From the NCBI GenBank assembly GCA_000507305.1, contig DF240878.1, positions 34,490 to 98,489 of the forward strand: a DNA stretch of 64,000 nucleotides, read 5' to 3'. The stretch comes from Breviolum minutum Mf 1.05b.01. Lineage: Eukaryota > Sar > Dinophyceae > Suessiales > Symbiodiniaceae. Of this stretch, positions 52,670-63,660 are shown in pieces. Under the pieces are notes generated by a model. It saw nothing but the letters and a program-made list of their open reading frames with translations. It made no database searches and was not told the DNA's origin. Every line of letters starts with the position of its first letter. Within the stretch, counting starts at the first letter, position 1. The translations under genes and the position numbers were made by a program.

Positions 52670-52961
52670 TCTTGAAGTGACCTTTTGATACCTCAAAAAT
52701 TGCAGCTCCAGTTGTTTAACCGAAGAGGTCAGATATACTCCAAAGAAAGATCCTATGAAGTAGCTTGGTGACCTTAAAAGCCTTTTTGAAAGGTGTTTTT
52801 AGGTGCTGTTTCTTTTCTTTTTTTTTGGGGGGGGGGGGGGCGTAAAATAACAAGGAGGTGAGGTTTTCGTGGATCAGCAGTTGACCCAATTTTACTATAT
52901 TTTATTGGAATCCTTGAGGCTTGAAATTTTTGTTCCTGTAGATTTGTTGATATTTTTTCTA

Positions 52962-53058
52962 GGTGGTGGTTTCACATATTCTTTATTTTCACCCCTATTT
53001 GGGGAAATGATCCAATTTGACTATATGTTTCAAATGGGTTGAAACCACCAACCAGTTA
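52962..53058. mobile_element. Family III MITE-like element
   Basis: TAGGTGGTGGTTTCACATAT and ATGGGTTGAAACCACCAAC are inverted ends. One of the best-preserved copies. Confidence 0.75.
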
Positions 53059-53114
53059 TGTAAGTTTTTTTTCCAACTCGTTAATTCAATGAAACACTTC
53101 ACCTAACTGTTAAT

Positions 53115-53249
53115 TTTGCCTCACCCTCTGGTTCGTTGAGGCACTGGGTGCTGTTGATGGCTTCGGAAGTTTGTCACAAGCGTGGAAACCTGGAAATTTT
53201 CGCTGAGAAACTCAACGAAGTGAAGGTTGATGGAAGAAAATCAGGCTAA
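53115..53249 (+). CDS. Terminal exon of unidentified gene
   Basis: The frame reads SGSLRHWVLLMASEVCHKRG then NLEIFAEKLNEVKVDGRKSG plus TAA. The start is approximate. Uniform protein-like composition. Confidence 0.4.
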   Translation, partial: FASPSGSLRHWVLLMASEVCHKRGNLEIFAEKLNEVKVDGRKSG

Positions 53250-53265
53250 CCACACCCGGGATGTA

Positions 53266-53345
53266 TAAAACCCTGTAAATAATGGGATATTTAGCATATC
53301 AACCACCAGTTGATATGGAGAATATCCCATTTACATAGGGTTTTT
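53266..53345. repeat. Palindromic element, 80 bp
   Basis: ACCCTGTAAATAATGGGATA and the right arm ATATCCCATTTACATAGGGT are inverted, with CATATCAAC/GTTGATATG inside. Between a + terminal exon and a minus exon. Confidence 0.65.
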
Positions 53346-53351
53346 CATAGA

Positions 53352-53600
53352 TAACGGGGTGGTTAGCTGGATTTTTTCCATCAAGAGTATCACGATACTT
53401 TGGAATGCTCTGTTTACTCCCAGGATGCCAGTCACCACCAGAATTACTAATGACATGTTCATGGCTATTAACCAGTTGAAAGGGTGAATCAAGTCCGAGA
53501 TGACTTTTTGTTGGCATGGATCTTGGAGAATTTCGCTGTTTGTTTGCGACGTGAACAAACTCACCAGATGATTGACCAACAAAATTCCGGCTAGTGAAAC
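53352..53600 (-). CDS. Minus-strand exon with a transmembrane segment
   Basis: The frame reads FTSQTNSEILQDPCQQKVIS, DLIHPFNWLIAMNMSLVIL, VVTGILGVNRAFQSIVILLM; the middle part is a convincing membrane helix. Exon limits are approximate. It probably belongs with the neighbouring minus exons. Confidence 0.45.
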
Positions 53601-53808
53601 ATTGTATGTGATATATGGATGTATGTAATTGAGTGGTGAGTCATGTGCTGAGCAAATGAGTTCCGTACTAAACAGATGAGCTGATGAGCAAAAATGCTTG
53701 GTGGTTGACCATCAAGATTCGCAGATGGACGTCGTTTGAGCTGAGGATGGTGATGCAGAGTGCTTGATGTCAGGCGGCTTTTTTTTCAGGTATGAAGTCA
53801 TCAAACAC

Positions 53809-54031
53809 GGAAAGGCGACGTTGAAAATTGAAGCGCACGAACCACATCACAACAAGTTGCCACGTTGGAGATTTTTTGATCCAGTGAAACCTTGAGTTGA
53901 ACTTCAAACTCGTCAGACTGATGGTGTGTTGCGATTGTATGTTGACTGAGCTGTTTTATTCGGTTTAATCGGTCTCTATATGATCCTTTATGTGCCATTT
54001 TCCGAACACCGAGCAGTAGGATCAGTTCCAT
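53809..54031 (-). CDS. Minus-strand exon, unidentified
   Basis: MELILLLGVRKMAHKGSYRD, RLNRIKQLSQHTIATHHQSD and EVQLKVSLDQKISNVATCCD, ending CTTTCC|GTGTTT. It is either a first exon (ATG) or continues further upstream. Basic helical segment then a mixed domain; no family recognised. Confidence 0.45.
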
Positions 54032-54142
54032 TCCCCAAAAAAACATTCAAAACAGGAATTTACAGCACTATTGAGTTTGAGGGTTCCATGTTGATATCAA
54101 ATGATATCAAAGGTCCAAATGCGAGATTCTGGAATCACACTT

Positions 54143-54236
54143 ACCGTCCTGGGAACTAACATATCCCCACCCAAGGCACTTTTGAAGATGATTTTCCTTT
54201 TACCAAGGTGGGATATGTTGGTTCCCCGGAACGGTA
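54143..54236. mobile_element. Family I MITE-like element next to a minus exon
   Basis: Left TTACCGTCCTGGGAACTAAC, right ATGTTGGTTCCCCGGAACGG. On the minus strand it begins 15 bp inside the intron after exon 54368-54252. Confidence 0.75.
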
Positions 54237-54251
54237 ATCCTCAACCATGAC

Positions 54252-54368
54252 CCTGGTGCCAATGAGCATCTGCCACATGACAGGAAGGGATGAACCGAGC
54301 AGCGGCCTCTTCAATGCATCGGCACGCTTTGTGTCATTGTAGGGGTGCACGGCTGCAGAGAATGGAGG
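54252..54368 (-). CDS. Minus-strand exon, unidentified
   Basis: A TTTTTTTTTCAG acceptor, then PPFSAAVHPYNDTKRADALK, RPLLGSSLPVMWQMLIGTR, exactly 39 codons in phase 0 on both sides, before GTCATG. Strong acceptor and clean frame. Probably part of the same minus gene as 53809-54031 or one just upstream. Confidence 0.5.
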
Positions 54369-54372
54369 CTGA

Positions 54373-55240
54373 AAAAAAAAAGGCGAAAACAATGGAAAGG
54401 GAAAATAAGATGCAACTGGTACTGTACTGGTAGGTAGATGTTTAATGGTGCTATAATACTTAGTATATATTACTTACTCATTGTTTTTACCCTGGTCTAA
54501 TATCATCGCGAGTCTAATGTCATTGCCACCTAAAAGGGGAGTCCTCCCCCCGAAATCACTGCATTGACAAATCTCAACAGCATGTGAAGTTGCTGTAAGG
54601 TCGCGTCTTCTGCCAAAAACCAAAAATTGACATTCTATCATCAATCAGATCTACTCAAAGTATGACACGATGTGATATGACATTTCATATTTCACCACAG
54701 GAATTTCCACTAATGAAATGGTTTTCAAATCTCTGACCCTTAAACAAACCAACAAAAAAAAAGAACCACCAGGTGATTCAAGCCCACGCCGTGATTTTTT
54801 TTCAATCCCCTAAATTGGGAGGTCACCATTCCAACCCCCTTGAGTTCGGGTCACGTTTTCACCATGTTTTTATCGAGGTTGGACTCTTTGGGATTTGGTG
54901 CCAAGGTGGGGCAACCGGCAACGAGAGTTGGGTGACTCCAAAAAAACGTAAAAACGGGGAATCCTTTGGGTTACTATCTTATATGAATAGGGATGATCCA
55001 TTTTCCCAAGGGTGCAATCGTCACCAACAGGATCATCAAAAACGTCCATCATCACCAATAGCAGGATAATTATATGATTAATTGCTTACACGGCTTACAC
55101 ATGTTTTTATGTAGGTTTAGGCCTGGGGATCCACAAAACTGAAACCTTCATTTGCGAAATTGGGAGGGTTGCCCAGTCGCGTTCCAACGTGCATGAATTT
55201 AAGCGAACGACATCCTTGTTGATTAAACCTGTGAGCGGAG
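54373..55240. other. No firm gene
   Basis: Competing frames on both strands at 54773-55069 (for example + VFIEVGLFGIWCQGGATGN, minus DVFDDPVGDDCTLGKMDHP). No repeat family recognised. Confidence 0.35.
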
Positions 55241-55244
55241 GTGA

Positions 55245-55256
55245 CATTGGCTCAAG
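55245..55256 (+). promoter_or_regulatory. Possible relict spliced leader upstream of the BTB gene
   Basis: CATTGGCTCAAG equals the spliced-leader 3' end with two T residues missing. It precedes the chosen BTB start codon by 20 bp, but the frame is also open through it, so it may be coding and coincidental. Confidence 0.25.
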
Positions 55257-55275
55257 CTGCTTACATGTTCTTGCT

Positions 55276-56141
55276 ATGACATCTGCATTTGAGTCACCAT
55301 CACCATTATCCGAAGCGAATCTATTCGGGTCACCGTCACCATCACCCACACGGAGGTGTTCCGGACCCGTAGAGACCGTAGAGACAAAATGTGATTTGCG
55401 GTTGTTAGTTGATGACATCTCCTTTCGCAACGAAACGCGATGTCATCCACTAACAGCCTTTCGCTTCAAATTTGAAAAGGTCGAGAAACATGCATTTGCC
55501 TATTACATGTGGGATGGCACTTGCTCTGATCCAAGCAACAATCTGGCAAATAAATTTGTTCAAGCATCACAGAAATGGATGATGATGGTTCGTGATAAGA
55601 GCGCAGAGGTGATGAGTATGAAACCACGAAAATGTACCTTCACGCCGGTGTGGCGGGTTTCAACTCGCATGCAAGCTCCCTTGACGATGCACTTCTGGGA
55701 CTTGTGGGTAAGAGTTGTCAATGCTTGGATTCCAATCACAAGCTGAAGTCCTGCAATGTCCGAATTGATTTTACTGTGGATGAAAGCCATGAAATGCCTT
55801 GGAAACGTCGAAGATTCACGGACGTCGAGGTGACATGTGGCGACAAGACGTTTTCAGCCCATCGTAGTACTCTGGCTTGCCGGAGTGATGTATTCTTCAC
55901 TGCTTTTGAATCTTCCTTCGCAGAAGCTCGTACAGCCACGTACGATATCAAGAATTCCTCACCAGAGGCAGTGGAGACAATGTTGTACTACATGTACACG
56001 GGGCATTTGAAGGTGAAACAGGAAGAACTTGCAGATTTGCTCAATCTGGCGGCCCAATACCAATTGGATGATTTAATCACCTTGGTGTCAAAGCATTTGG
56101 CAGCAGGTTCAAAATCGAGAGCCTTGCAAAATCGCCTTTGA
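55276..56141 (+). CDS. BTB/POZ-domain protein, with one frame change
   Basis: The C-terminal part reads RRFTDVEVTCGDKTFSAHRS, TLACRSDVFFTAFESSFAEA, SPEAVETMLYYMYTGHLKV and ADLLNLAAQYQLDDLITLVS, a complete BTB/POZ fold as in SPOP- or RCBTB-like substrate adaptors of CUL3 ubiquitin ligases. The upstream half (MTSAFESPSPLSEANLFGS ... KVEKHAFAYYMWDGTCSDP) is in another frame; the two overlap at 55599-55746, where one base appears lost or a small intron is missed. The upstream half is not recognised as MATH or any other domain. The frame is otherwise uninterrupted for 0.87 kb, in contrast with the intron-rich neighbours, suggesting a retrogene. The start is the first ATG that opens the long frame. 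CUL3 adaptor function is family knowledge, not shown here. Confidence 0.7.
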
Positions 56142-57632
56142 TAGCATCCTGAAGAAAGTGATGGCTGACTCATCGCAAGGTCTTCGTCGAGCTCTTGTTT
56201 GAAATATTTGGATGGACGAACAAAAAGAGAAGTTGCAGGAAAAAAATCACTAGTAACGTTGTAGTGTTATTTCCTACCAGACTTACCAATTCATCCAGTT
56301 CTGAGTGTTTTTTTTGGGGGGGTGAAGACCCCACCAACTTTAGATATGTGGTGTGGTTTAGTGACCTTTTTTCCAAAAAATACAACTGACAGAAGCAAGC
56401 CAGTGGGATTTGTACAGCTGGTGGGCTGGAGATGGGCTGGTTGCATGAACATCAACTAAACTCGATAGGTCGCGCTTGAGCTGCACTACAATGCATCAAA
56501 CCCCGCAAGTGGGAAAAACGATACTCATCCACTGATGCAAGATTTCTTCCAACATCTTTGTTTTACCATTGTTGTGTCAGGAAAATTTGACAATGGGCCC
56601 TTTGTGATACGACCTCCCGGGGTTTGATCCTGATCATGATTCCTAGAGATCTCAATTCCTAAGGCTTGACATGATGACACTTTTTTTTTCAGGGATCAAA
56701 TTGGATGTTTTTGGAAGATCAACAGCCAGTTCCTTCGTTTTACCGGGTTCCACCTCGAATTTTTCGCTTTGTCAAGAAACCCTCATCTGTGGATCTATTT
56801 CGGAGTCTATAAAAACTGGCTTTTAATATCTTTTAATGGCTGGATCACTCATCCAAACACGGGTATATCCTCTTGCAGCTGTGATTTTTCATTGCAAAAG
56901 TCAAGCCTCGTTCTGCAGGAACCAACAAAGCACCGGCACGGAGTCCACAGCTTTTGAAAAGAGCCTGAAGGGAAGTTACTTTCCCACGACATGGGAGTTT
57001 CCAAAAAAAGGGGTACCCCAAAATGGATGGTTTATAATGGAAAACCCTATTGAAATGGATGATTTGGGGGTATCCCTATTTTTGGAAACACCCACATTGG
57101 TTTTGTATCTTCTTGTATTTTGTTTGTGGCTGTGCGGATTATTCTACTTCCCCATGGCAATTGACAATGACAAACTGCTGCATAGGGATTAGAAACTGCC
57201 AAGTGTTGCAGCCGGTGTTTCACCGTTCAAAATGACATGACATCACCCTCTGTTTTTGTTGTTTTGAACTTTAAAGTCATCTTCCAAACCTCCAGACTTC
57301 AGATATCTCAGGGATTATCACATCAACCAGCATTCGTGAAGATGAGTAAAGATGATAATCTCATCATAAACATGGGGATTGCATGATCAAGTTGGTGTGT
57401 TATCCCTCCTTTTGAAGCCATCTTCTTTTGGTACATGTCACAATGTCAATGTGAACATCAACTGAGCTATGAGAAAATAACACTCCCCTGGGTTTATACA
57501 ACTCTCTCCACTTTGCAAAACATGTACAGTAGATATATCATGATATATCTTCCAACCCATTGGACCCTCCCATTTTTGGTTGACCCGAAGAAAAACCATG
57601 GGCGTCAAATGACGCACAGTAATTTTCACAAG
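56142..57632. other. Mostly without genes
   Basis: One possible short exon around 56930-56985 (NQQSTGTESTAFEKSLK after TTCTGCAG) and a family II element (56992). The rest shows no support. Confidence 0.35.
56992..57094. mobile_element. Family II MITE-like element
   Basis: GAGTTTCCAAAAAAAGGGGT and ATCCCTATTTTTGGAAACAC ends. The core AAATGGATGGTTTATAATGG is identical to that in the 63067 copy. Confidence 0.8.
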
Positions 57633-57707
57633 ACCCCGAGGCCTGTCAGCTCGGAGATGCTAGCGAGTCTGGTGGGGAGCTTGGGAAGTCCAACGGTACT
57701 CCAGTGA
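57633..57707 (+). CDS. Terminal exon of unidentified gene
   Basis: A TTTTCACAAG acceptor, then TPRPVSSEMLASLVGSLGSP and TVLQ plus TGA. GC-richer than its flanks. Upstream exons not found. Confidence 0.35.
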   Translation, partial: TPRPVSSEMLASLVGSLGSPTVLQ

Positions 57708-58012
57708 TCAGAATGTTCAATCAATAAAGGGTTGGTTGGGTCATCAGTGTTTTCCAGTGTGTGTTTGTGTGATTTTATAGCTCCAATTCCAAGATGTTTT
57801 TTTTCTAATGGGGTTGATGAACAAAATCCTGCACCAGTTCGTATGATTAATGGTTAAAGATATTGACCCTATCAGTTGGAGGATTTTATCCAGCAGTTTT
57901 TTTTGTTGCATGTCTTTAACTCTTCTAACATGACCTCTGAAATAGGCTATCCCCAAAAGAAATTTCATCTTCCAACCATTGATTCTCAGGGGCTATGTTA
58001 GTTTCAAGGAGA

Positions 58013-58124
58013 GTACACTCCTGAAGATTAACAGCTTGAACCTGAAGTCATGATGGTTTGGTTCAGATGATTTTCCTTTTCCAGGGGGCCCGTATTCTCA
58101 GGTTCCATGTTAATCTTCCGGGGT
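58013..58124. mobile_element. Family I MITE-like element
   Basis: ACACTCCTGAAGATTAACAG and CCATGTTAATCTTCCGGGGT ends. It directly follows a second half-element ending TTTCAAGGAGAGTA (57990-58012), so two family members are juxtaposed. Confidence 0.7.
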
Positions 58125-58389
58125 GTATTTTTTTTTTGTCATAGTTATTCCACCCTTCCAACTAAGATCAATCAATGGGTGATCCATTGGGATTACACAT
58201 CAATGAGACTGTTATTCCAAGGTAATAGTAGATGGCACAGCCACCACAAGTTATTTCTAAGGGCAGAATGTACCCATAAATCGCTTTCTTCCTTTGTTTT
58301 GTTAAATATAGATTATATTATATACGATATATCATGATAATAGATTACAAAGGACAAGATAACGATATTTTAAAGCTATATTGTTTTAG

Positions 58390-58748
58390 GTGCTACCATC
58401 TACGTTTTTCTTGCCGATGGCTATGAGGTGGGAAGTCTACAGGCCTTAATCGAATTGGAGGCCATTTGGTTGGGCAATGTTTTGGGGGGAGGTTATTGTC
58501 ATAAAGCGCGATATATTTACCTTTATCAATGGTGTTCCTTAAAGGGAATTATAATGCCCAGTTGGGCATTGGGTAAGAAGGGAATTTGTGAACATTGCCC
58601 AGTTGTTGAGAAAGATCTTGTCTTTTTAATTCAATGCTCAAGTGACTGCAATGGGGGAACTCTTGGAGTGATCTTAAATTGTGACTTGTTGGATGTTTTT
58701 GCATTTAATAGCTGTCATTTCAAATTGGATGATGACTGGAAAAATTGA
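58390..58748 (+). CDS. Single long exon-like frame, unidentified
   Basis: After TTGTTTTAG: GATIYVFLADGYEVGSLQAL, IELEAIWLGNVLGGGYC, then GICEHCPVVEKDLVFLIQCS and VILNCDLLDVFAFNSCHF to a stop. About 119 codons without a break in AT-rich DNA; an early intron cannot be excluded. No family recognised. Confidence 0.4.
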
Positions 58749-59220
58749 ATTACATAGTTGGATGGTGGTGTTTTTTTTTTGGGAACTTAGGACTCAAGCA
58801 CTAAATAAACGTGATGATCTATTGGAAAATTGGTAATTGCTTTTCGGATATTTTGGTGTATATATCAAAAGATCTATGCCTCTATGCAAAAATTGAAGCA
58901 ACATGAAGATCTCATAGCAGAACGTATTTTGGACGAGGGATGATTTGGATAAAATGAGCATATGCAACTCAACTTGCATGACATATTGTTTCATGTTTAG
59001 AACAACTGTCTGACTTGCATCAACACAATCAACTTAATTCTCTCACCAGATTGCACACCCCTCCGGCAGTGCGTATATACATATAATATATATATATACG
59101 ATATATATCTACATATCGTCGTCGATGGTTTTTCATCTCAACCAAATTATTTTTTACGGGACTACCTCGAACTCCCTTCCTTGATGAGCTGCGAATCTCT
59201 TTCGAATGTGGCAAGTTTAC

Positions 59221-60092
59221 GGGGCATCATGAATCTTGGAAGGGGCCCCTTCCACCAAGCCACCATTGCTATCCAACGGGGGAAGCACTGAAAACACCAA
59301 GGGGAGCTTAGCAGCCTTGTGCCTATCTCGTGATACCTTGCTGAGATTGCGGTTCCTTGGGTTTCAACCAGATGTTTTTTATTTAAAAAAAACTCCCGAT
59401 TTTGTTCCTGGTTACACCACCTGAAATCAACATGGCTTCCCCCCAAAAAATACGAAATTTCGAAAGGAGTATATGTAGAAGTACCTTTTACTAAAACCAC
59501 CGTTATGGTTATCTAAATCTCTATCCATGGTGTAGATTTGCCTATCAATCTGTAAGGTTTTTCAAACATCCAATGTTTGAAACGAAACGAGGCCTAAGGG
59601 CCTATGGGTTTGTTTGTGAAGTCGTTTGCTAGATGGTGGTTTCAAATATTTTTATTTTCACCCCTATTTGGTGAAACGATCCAATCTTGACTAATATTTT
59701 TCAATTGGGTTGGTTCAACCACCAACTAGTTTGTGTGTGTGTTGTTTGTAACGAATCAGCGGGGCTACCTTTTTGTTGAGTCGCCTCGGTGACTCGGTTT
59801 CTGACAAATTTTGAGAGTCGTGATGGTCCACGTAGCTTTGATGAAGGTGCTGCAAGATCCTTCATCTTCAGGTTTCAATTCAGGTTTCATGGTTGGTAAA
59901 TGTAGGTAAATGCAAGTAAATAATGGTAGATATTTCACTGCACCATTCATCTTCATCTTCTTTGCCTTCCCAATATTCAGGTTTCAGGGTTCCCGCGATT
60001 CCCGAATCAGAATCGAGTCTCTCATTTTGGCCATGTTCCATGTTCATTTCATAGTGTGGGGATGCCTTCCCTTCAATGGCCTCTGTCAAATT
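59221..60092 (-). CDS. Minus-strand gene, three phase-compatible exons, unidentified
   Basis: In transcription order: 60092-59939 (NLTEAIEGKASPHYEMNMEH ... EYWEGKEDEDEWC, phase 0 to 1, acceptor GTCAAG, donor GTGAAA), 59849-59769 (PSSKLRGPSRLSKFVRNRVT then EATQQK, phase 1 to 1, acceptor CTTGCAG, donor GTAGCC) and 59287-59221 (LPPLDSNGGLVEGAPSKIHD, phase 1 to 2, acceptor GTTTTCAG, donor GTAAAC). Both junctions keep the frame. The product is acidic, then basic, low in hydrophobics, so probably a soluble, partly disordered protein. An alternative frame of the last exon (CFPRWIAMVAWWKGPL, donor GTAGTC at 59165) exists. No family recognised. Confidence 0.5.
59629..59731. mobile_element. Family III MITE-like element
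   Basis: CTAGATGGTGGTTTCAAATA and TTGGTTCAACCACCAACTAG are inverted ends, the best example of the CTAG-terminated family. Confidence 0.8.
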
Positions 60093-60412
60093 CTTGACAT
60101 GATATATGAAGGACATTATATACAAAAAACGATTATACCATGATATGTATGTGGCTTGGTTTATATGTATATATTTTGATATATGGATAAATTTGAAGAT
60201 GCTTCAAATTGTAAGTTTTTTTTTGATAGAATCCACCATCCACCTGATGTCAGTCATCACCCCAGATTTTTCGATGCACAACAAAAGTCATCTCCTAAGG
60301 CAAGCCAGTGATGCCTTGCTGGCGCTGTACCATCCTTATCAAAAATGAAAATTTCAAAAAAAAACTGGGCAGGTGAATTAACACATGATGAAACATGTGC
60401 TTTTTTCTTCAG

Positions 60413-60646
60413 GTTCAAAATGTTGATTTGATTCATGATGCAACACTTTTTCAGACAAAACGTCACTGTTTTTTGTTGTTGCAAAAGTTTCGTTTTGATT
60501 CCTTTTGTAACATGTGCGGCCATGGATTTTCTTGGTTCTCAGTGACAACTAGCAATCTCTGTATACATAACAAGTGTAAAGCCGCGACACGGGCGCAGCA
60601 CTCCACGGTCCATGTCACTGACCCTGAAATGCTTCACGAAGTCTGA
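60413..60646 (+). CDS. Exon-like frame, cysteine-containing, unidentified
   Basis: A TTTTTTCTTCAG acceptor, then VQNVDLIHDATLFQTKRHC, LLLQKFRFDSFCNMCGHG and CIHNKCKAATRAQHSTV to a stop. CxxC and CxxxxC spacings hint at metal binding, without a recognised domain. A following + frame (QEEDGRLMLQELEIQDDLAQ, about 60656-60715) suggests further exons. Confidence 0.4.
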   Translation, partial: VQNVDLIHDATLFQTKRHCFLLLQKFRFDSFCNMCGHGFSWFSVTTSNLCIHNKCKAATRAQHSTVHVTDPEMLHEV

Positions 60647-60859
60647 AGGCAAGAAGAGGATGGACGGCTGATGTTGCAAGAGCTGGAAATTCAAGATGAT
60701 TTGGCCCAAGCCTCAAGTGGACCGTTGTGTTGATATGTTTAAATTTCATTTGTATAACATATTCATATCCTGTTCACGCTTTTTTAGTTTGTTTCAAAGT
60801 CCAGCGTTTCGTTTTTTTTTGGGAAGTTTGGGGTTTTCAAAGTTGCTTAAAATTTGCAG

Positions 60860-61041
60860 TAAATGGTTTTTCCATGCATGCAATTCTTGGGGGTCCAAGT
60901 ACCAGAATTACTTACCATAGTTTTGTGCAAAACTCTGAGGATGTTGCCTGCCAGGATTTCAAGTTGAAGGACATGGGGTGGGAAGACGTGGAGTTTTTTT
61001 TATTAGGGGCCTACAACAAGTTTTTTGGTAGAAATGAATAG
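60860..61041 (+). CDS. Terminal exon of unidentified gene
   Basis: The frame reads LGGPSTRITYHSFVQNSEDV, ACQDFKLKDMGWEDVEFFLL, GAYNKFFGRNE plus stop. Good composition to the stop; likely the 3' end of the gene begun at 60413 or earlier. Confidence 0.45.
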
Positions 61042-61400
61042 GAATACTAAGAATCATATATGTTATAGCGTATATTGAATATATATGATATTGAATTACA
61101 TATTGCAGACAGTACCTATTATATATATATATATTTATGAAGTGCGTTATACACACATATATCATATATGGCACATGCATTCATTGCTGTTATGTATACA
61201 CCTGTTGCTCTCTGGATAAAAGCCTTCCATGTCGAATCAGTCCACGATGCAATGAAGGAGTATGCTTCCTTTGGACGAGATTTAGGGCAGATCTGGCGAC
61301 GCGCAGCTTGGCGCGATATCATGAGAATCTAAGGGTGCCCTCCCCAAGGCCACCCACCATTTGAAATAAGGCCCTAAGAAGGCCTCGTTTCTTGCGGGGG
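61042..61400. other. AT-rich tract, no gene
   Basis: TATATA-rich sequence (61050-61140) followed by a short stretch with weak frames on both strands. Confidence 0.4.
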
Positions 61401-61709
61401 GTTGGCATTGGGGGGGATACCCTTAGATTTAGATTCCCATGACTTTACTGAACTTGGCGATTCAATAGTTGAGCGAACAACAATAAAAACCAACAACCAA
61501 GACGTAACTTCGAAGTGCACTTGGAAAATCTGGGAATGTTTTCGAAAAACTTGGACTGTGTTCATCATCCAAAAAAGCTGTAGGTTTTATTTCAGAAGTT
61601 CATTCTGTAGACCTGAACCCCTAAAAAATGTGCATCCCCCTAAACAACGAAAATCAGGGTTTGAGATGTACTCATACTCATAAGCTCAAGCAACAGTTTA
61701 GGAACTCAG

Positions 61710-61822
61710 CTGATTCTAACCATCCCTTAGCCACAGCCATTTTCCCCATGAATCTCGGAGGTGGCTTTGCGGCCTTTTGCATCACTAAGGCACTACAGAA
61801 AGCACCCCCAACTCCCCACAAG
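61710..61822 (+). CDS. Exon of unidentified gene
   Basis: A GGAACTCAG acceptor in phase 1, then ADSNHPLATAIFPMNLGGGF and AAFCITKALQKAPPTPHK, ending CACAAG|GTGGGC in phase 0. A + frame at 61402-61600 (GGIPLDLDSHDFTELGDSIV) may be the preceding exon. Confidence 0.4.
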
Positions 61823-62540
61823 GTGGGCAAGTGGAGAAAAATCCACCGGGAATCTGATCTTCCGAGCTGAAAGGTGTTTTTGGAGAATCCAATTGGTAAG
61901 TACCTGAAGCAGGTGGTTTTTTGTTAGAAGTAAACCAGGCCAGAGTTTGATCGGCACGGTTTTAACTCGCCTTGTTGCGAGTTAAGATAGAAAAAAACAA
62001 CCATGAATGCTGTTTTTTTTTGGAAAGGGGGTGGTTATAAAATGATATAAAATGGTTTTTAGCAACACCAATTTAGCTCTTCTACTCGTTATTTTGTTTT
62101 TTTTTCGAGTTCAAGTTCACTGCTGATCTTCAACCCATCGAGCTTTGCAATTGGATTGTTTGACTTCAAGTTGATAGGTTTATGGTTTCGTTTTTTTTTT
62201 GCTTGGAGATGTTCTATGTTTCCTTAGATTTGGGGGGTACGTAACCTTGACTCCTGGAGAGCCCTTTGGATTCACCCATTTTTTGTGGTGAGGAGCATCA
62301 TTCATCAATGGCGGGATCACATCTTTCCTCTTCAATGAGCTTGAAGGCAGGTTGCAAGGAGGGCAGTTGGAAGTTGGTTGGTGGTGATATTCGAGTTCCA
62401 ACGTCCAACTGGGGAAAACCAGGTGTCACCAGTGGACCCCTGCAGGAGGTTTGAGTTTACCTATACCCATCAAGGAGTAGATATAATTAGAGTCCTTCTA
62501 CAAGTGCATTATATGTTAGATGATGTTAGATGTAATGTAT

Positions 62541-62643
62541 ATCTGGTTGGTGGTTTCAAAGTTTTTTATTTTCACCCCGAACTTTGGGGAAGATTCCCAG
62601 TTTGACTAATATTTTTCAAGGCGGTTGAAACCATCAACTAGAT
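62541..62643. mobile_element. Family III MITE-like element
   Basis: ATCTGGTTGGTGGTTTCAAA and GCGGTTGAAACCATCAACTA ends; core GACTAATATTTTTCAA intact. Confidence 0.75.
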
Positions 62644-62857
62644 ATCTACCGTATCTACTTCACACGTAGCATCACATAGATCAATACGATTCTCCATTTT
62701 TTTTCAGCTAAGCATTCGGAAAACATGTCCCTCCAGCAGCTTGCAGTCCCTCCGCCTCTCTCCATCTTTTCGTGGAACATCTCTCAAGAAGGGTAACCTA
62801 AGAGCTTCCAAGGATGATGGGCACGCCCCAAAAAGATCCGAAAAAGATCATTTCATA

Positions 62858-62964
62858 CTAGGTGGTGCTTTCAACTATTTTTAATGTTCACCCCTCTTTG
62901 GGGAAACGATCCAATTTGGACTAATATTTTTCATATGGGTTGGTTCAACCACCAACCAGAATAA
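62858..62964. mobile_element. Family III MITE-like element
   Basis: ACTAGGTGGTGCTTTCAACT and GGTTCAACCACCAACCAG ends, only 215 bp after another family III copy. Confidence 0.75.
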
Positions 62965-63066
62965 GATTTATTAAAACGTTATATTTGTAGAGATTGTTAC
63001 ATGCTCGAGTATTATAATTTTGACGAATCACCATGTTGCCACAGTTACTGTATGTGAAAACGTATA

Positions 63067-63172
63067 TGGATGTTTCCCAAAAATAGGGGTACCCCAAAAT
63101 GGATGGTTTATAATGGAAAACCCTATTAGAATGGATGATTTGGGGGTACCAATTATTTTTGGAAACACCCCT
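63067..63172. mobile_element. Family II MITE-like element
   Basis: GATGTTTCCCAAAAATAGGG and ATTATTTTTGGAAACACCCC ends, interior nearly identical to the 56992 copy. Confidence 0.8.
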
Positions 63173-63567
63173 TTGTTTCACATCATTTAAAGGGAGCCAA
63201 CTTTTCAACTTGTAAAACCACTCCTTTGGTCCATGATCTCACCCCCGAGATTTGAGGGACTCTTGTTTCACCTCGGTTTGTTTTTAAGTGGACAAACTTG
63301 AGCAAGGTGAGGTTTATGTTTCGGTATTCCTGCATATAACCGGCTGAACATCCAGCAGTTCCAATTCTGTTTCTGGATGATGTTGATATTATTTCCGTAT
63401 TTCCTATTGTTTTAATTTCTTGGAGGGTATGAGGCCATCTTGTTTCTTTGTTAAATTTTATCTTGCCTTTTCTTTCCCTATTGGGTTTCTCTGTTGTTCA
63501 AACAGCCGGCCCTGACTGCGCGTGGAAACCACGGTTTTCACCCTCCGTTGCGGCGAACGGCTGGTAG

Positions 63568-63660
63568 GCCACGGCTGCGCTGTTGCAAAGCTTCTTCGGC
63601 GCAGGCGTCGCGGGATCCAAGGCCGATCATCATTCGGTGCGGGACTTGGTGGAGAGATGA
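63568..63660 (+). CDS. Terminal exon of unidentified gene
   Basis: After GGCTGGTAG: ATAALLQSFFGAGVAGSKAD then HHSVRDLVER plus TGA at 63658-63660, in a GC-rich island (63505-63665). Two other + frames are open here, including one arginine-rich, so the frame choice rests on composition. Confidence 0.35.
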   Translation, partial: ATAALLQSFFGAGVAGSKADHHSVRDLVER

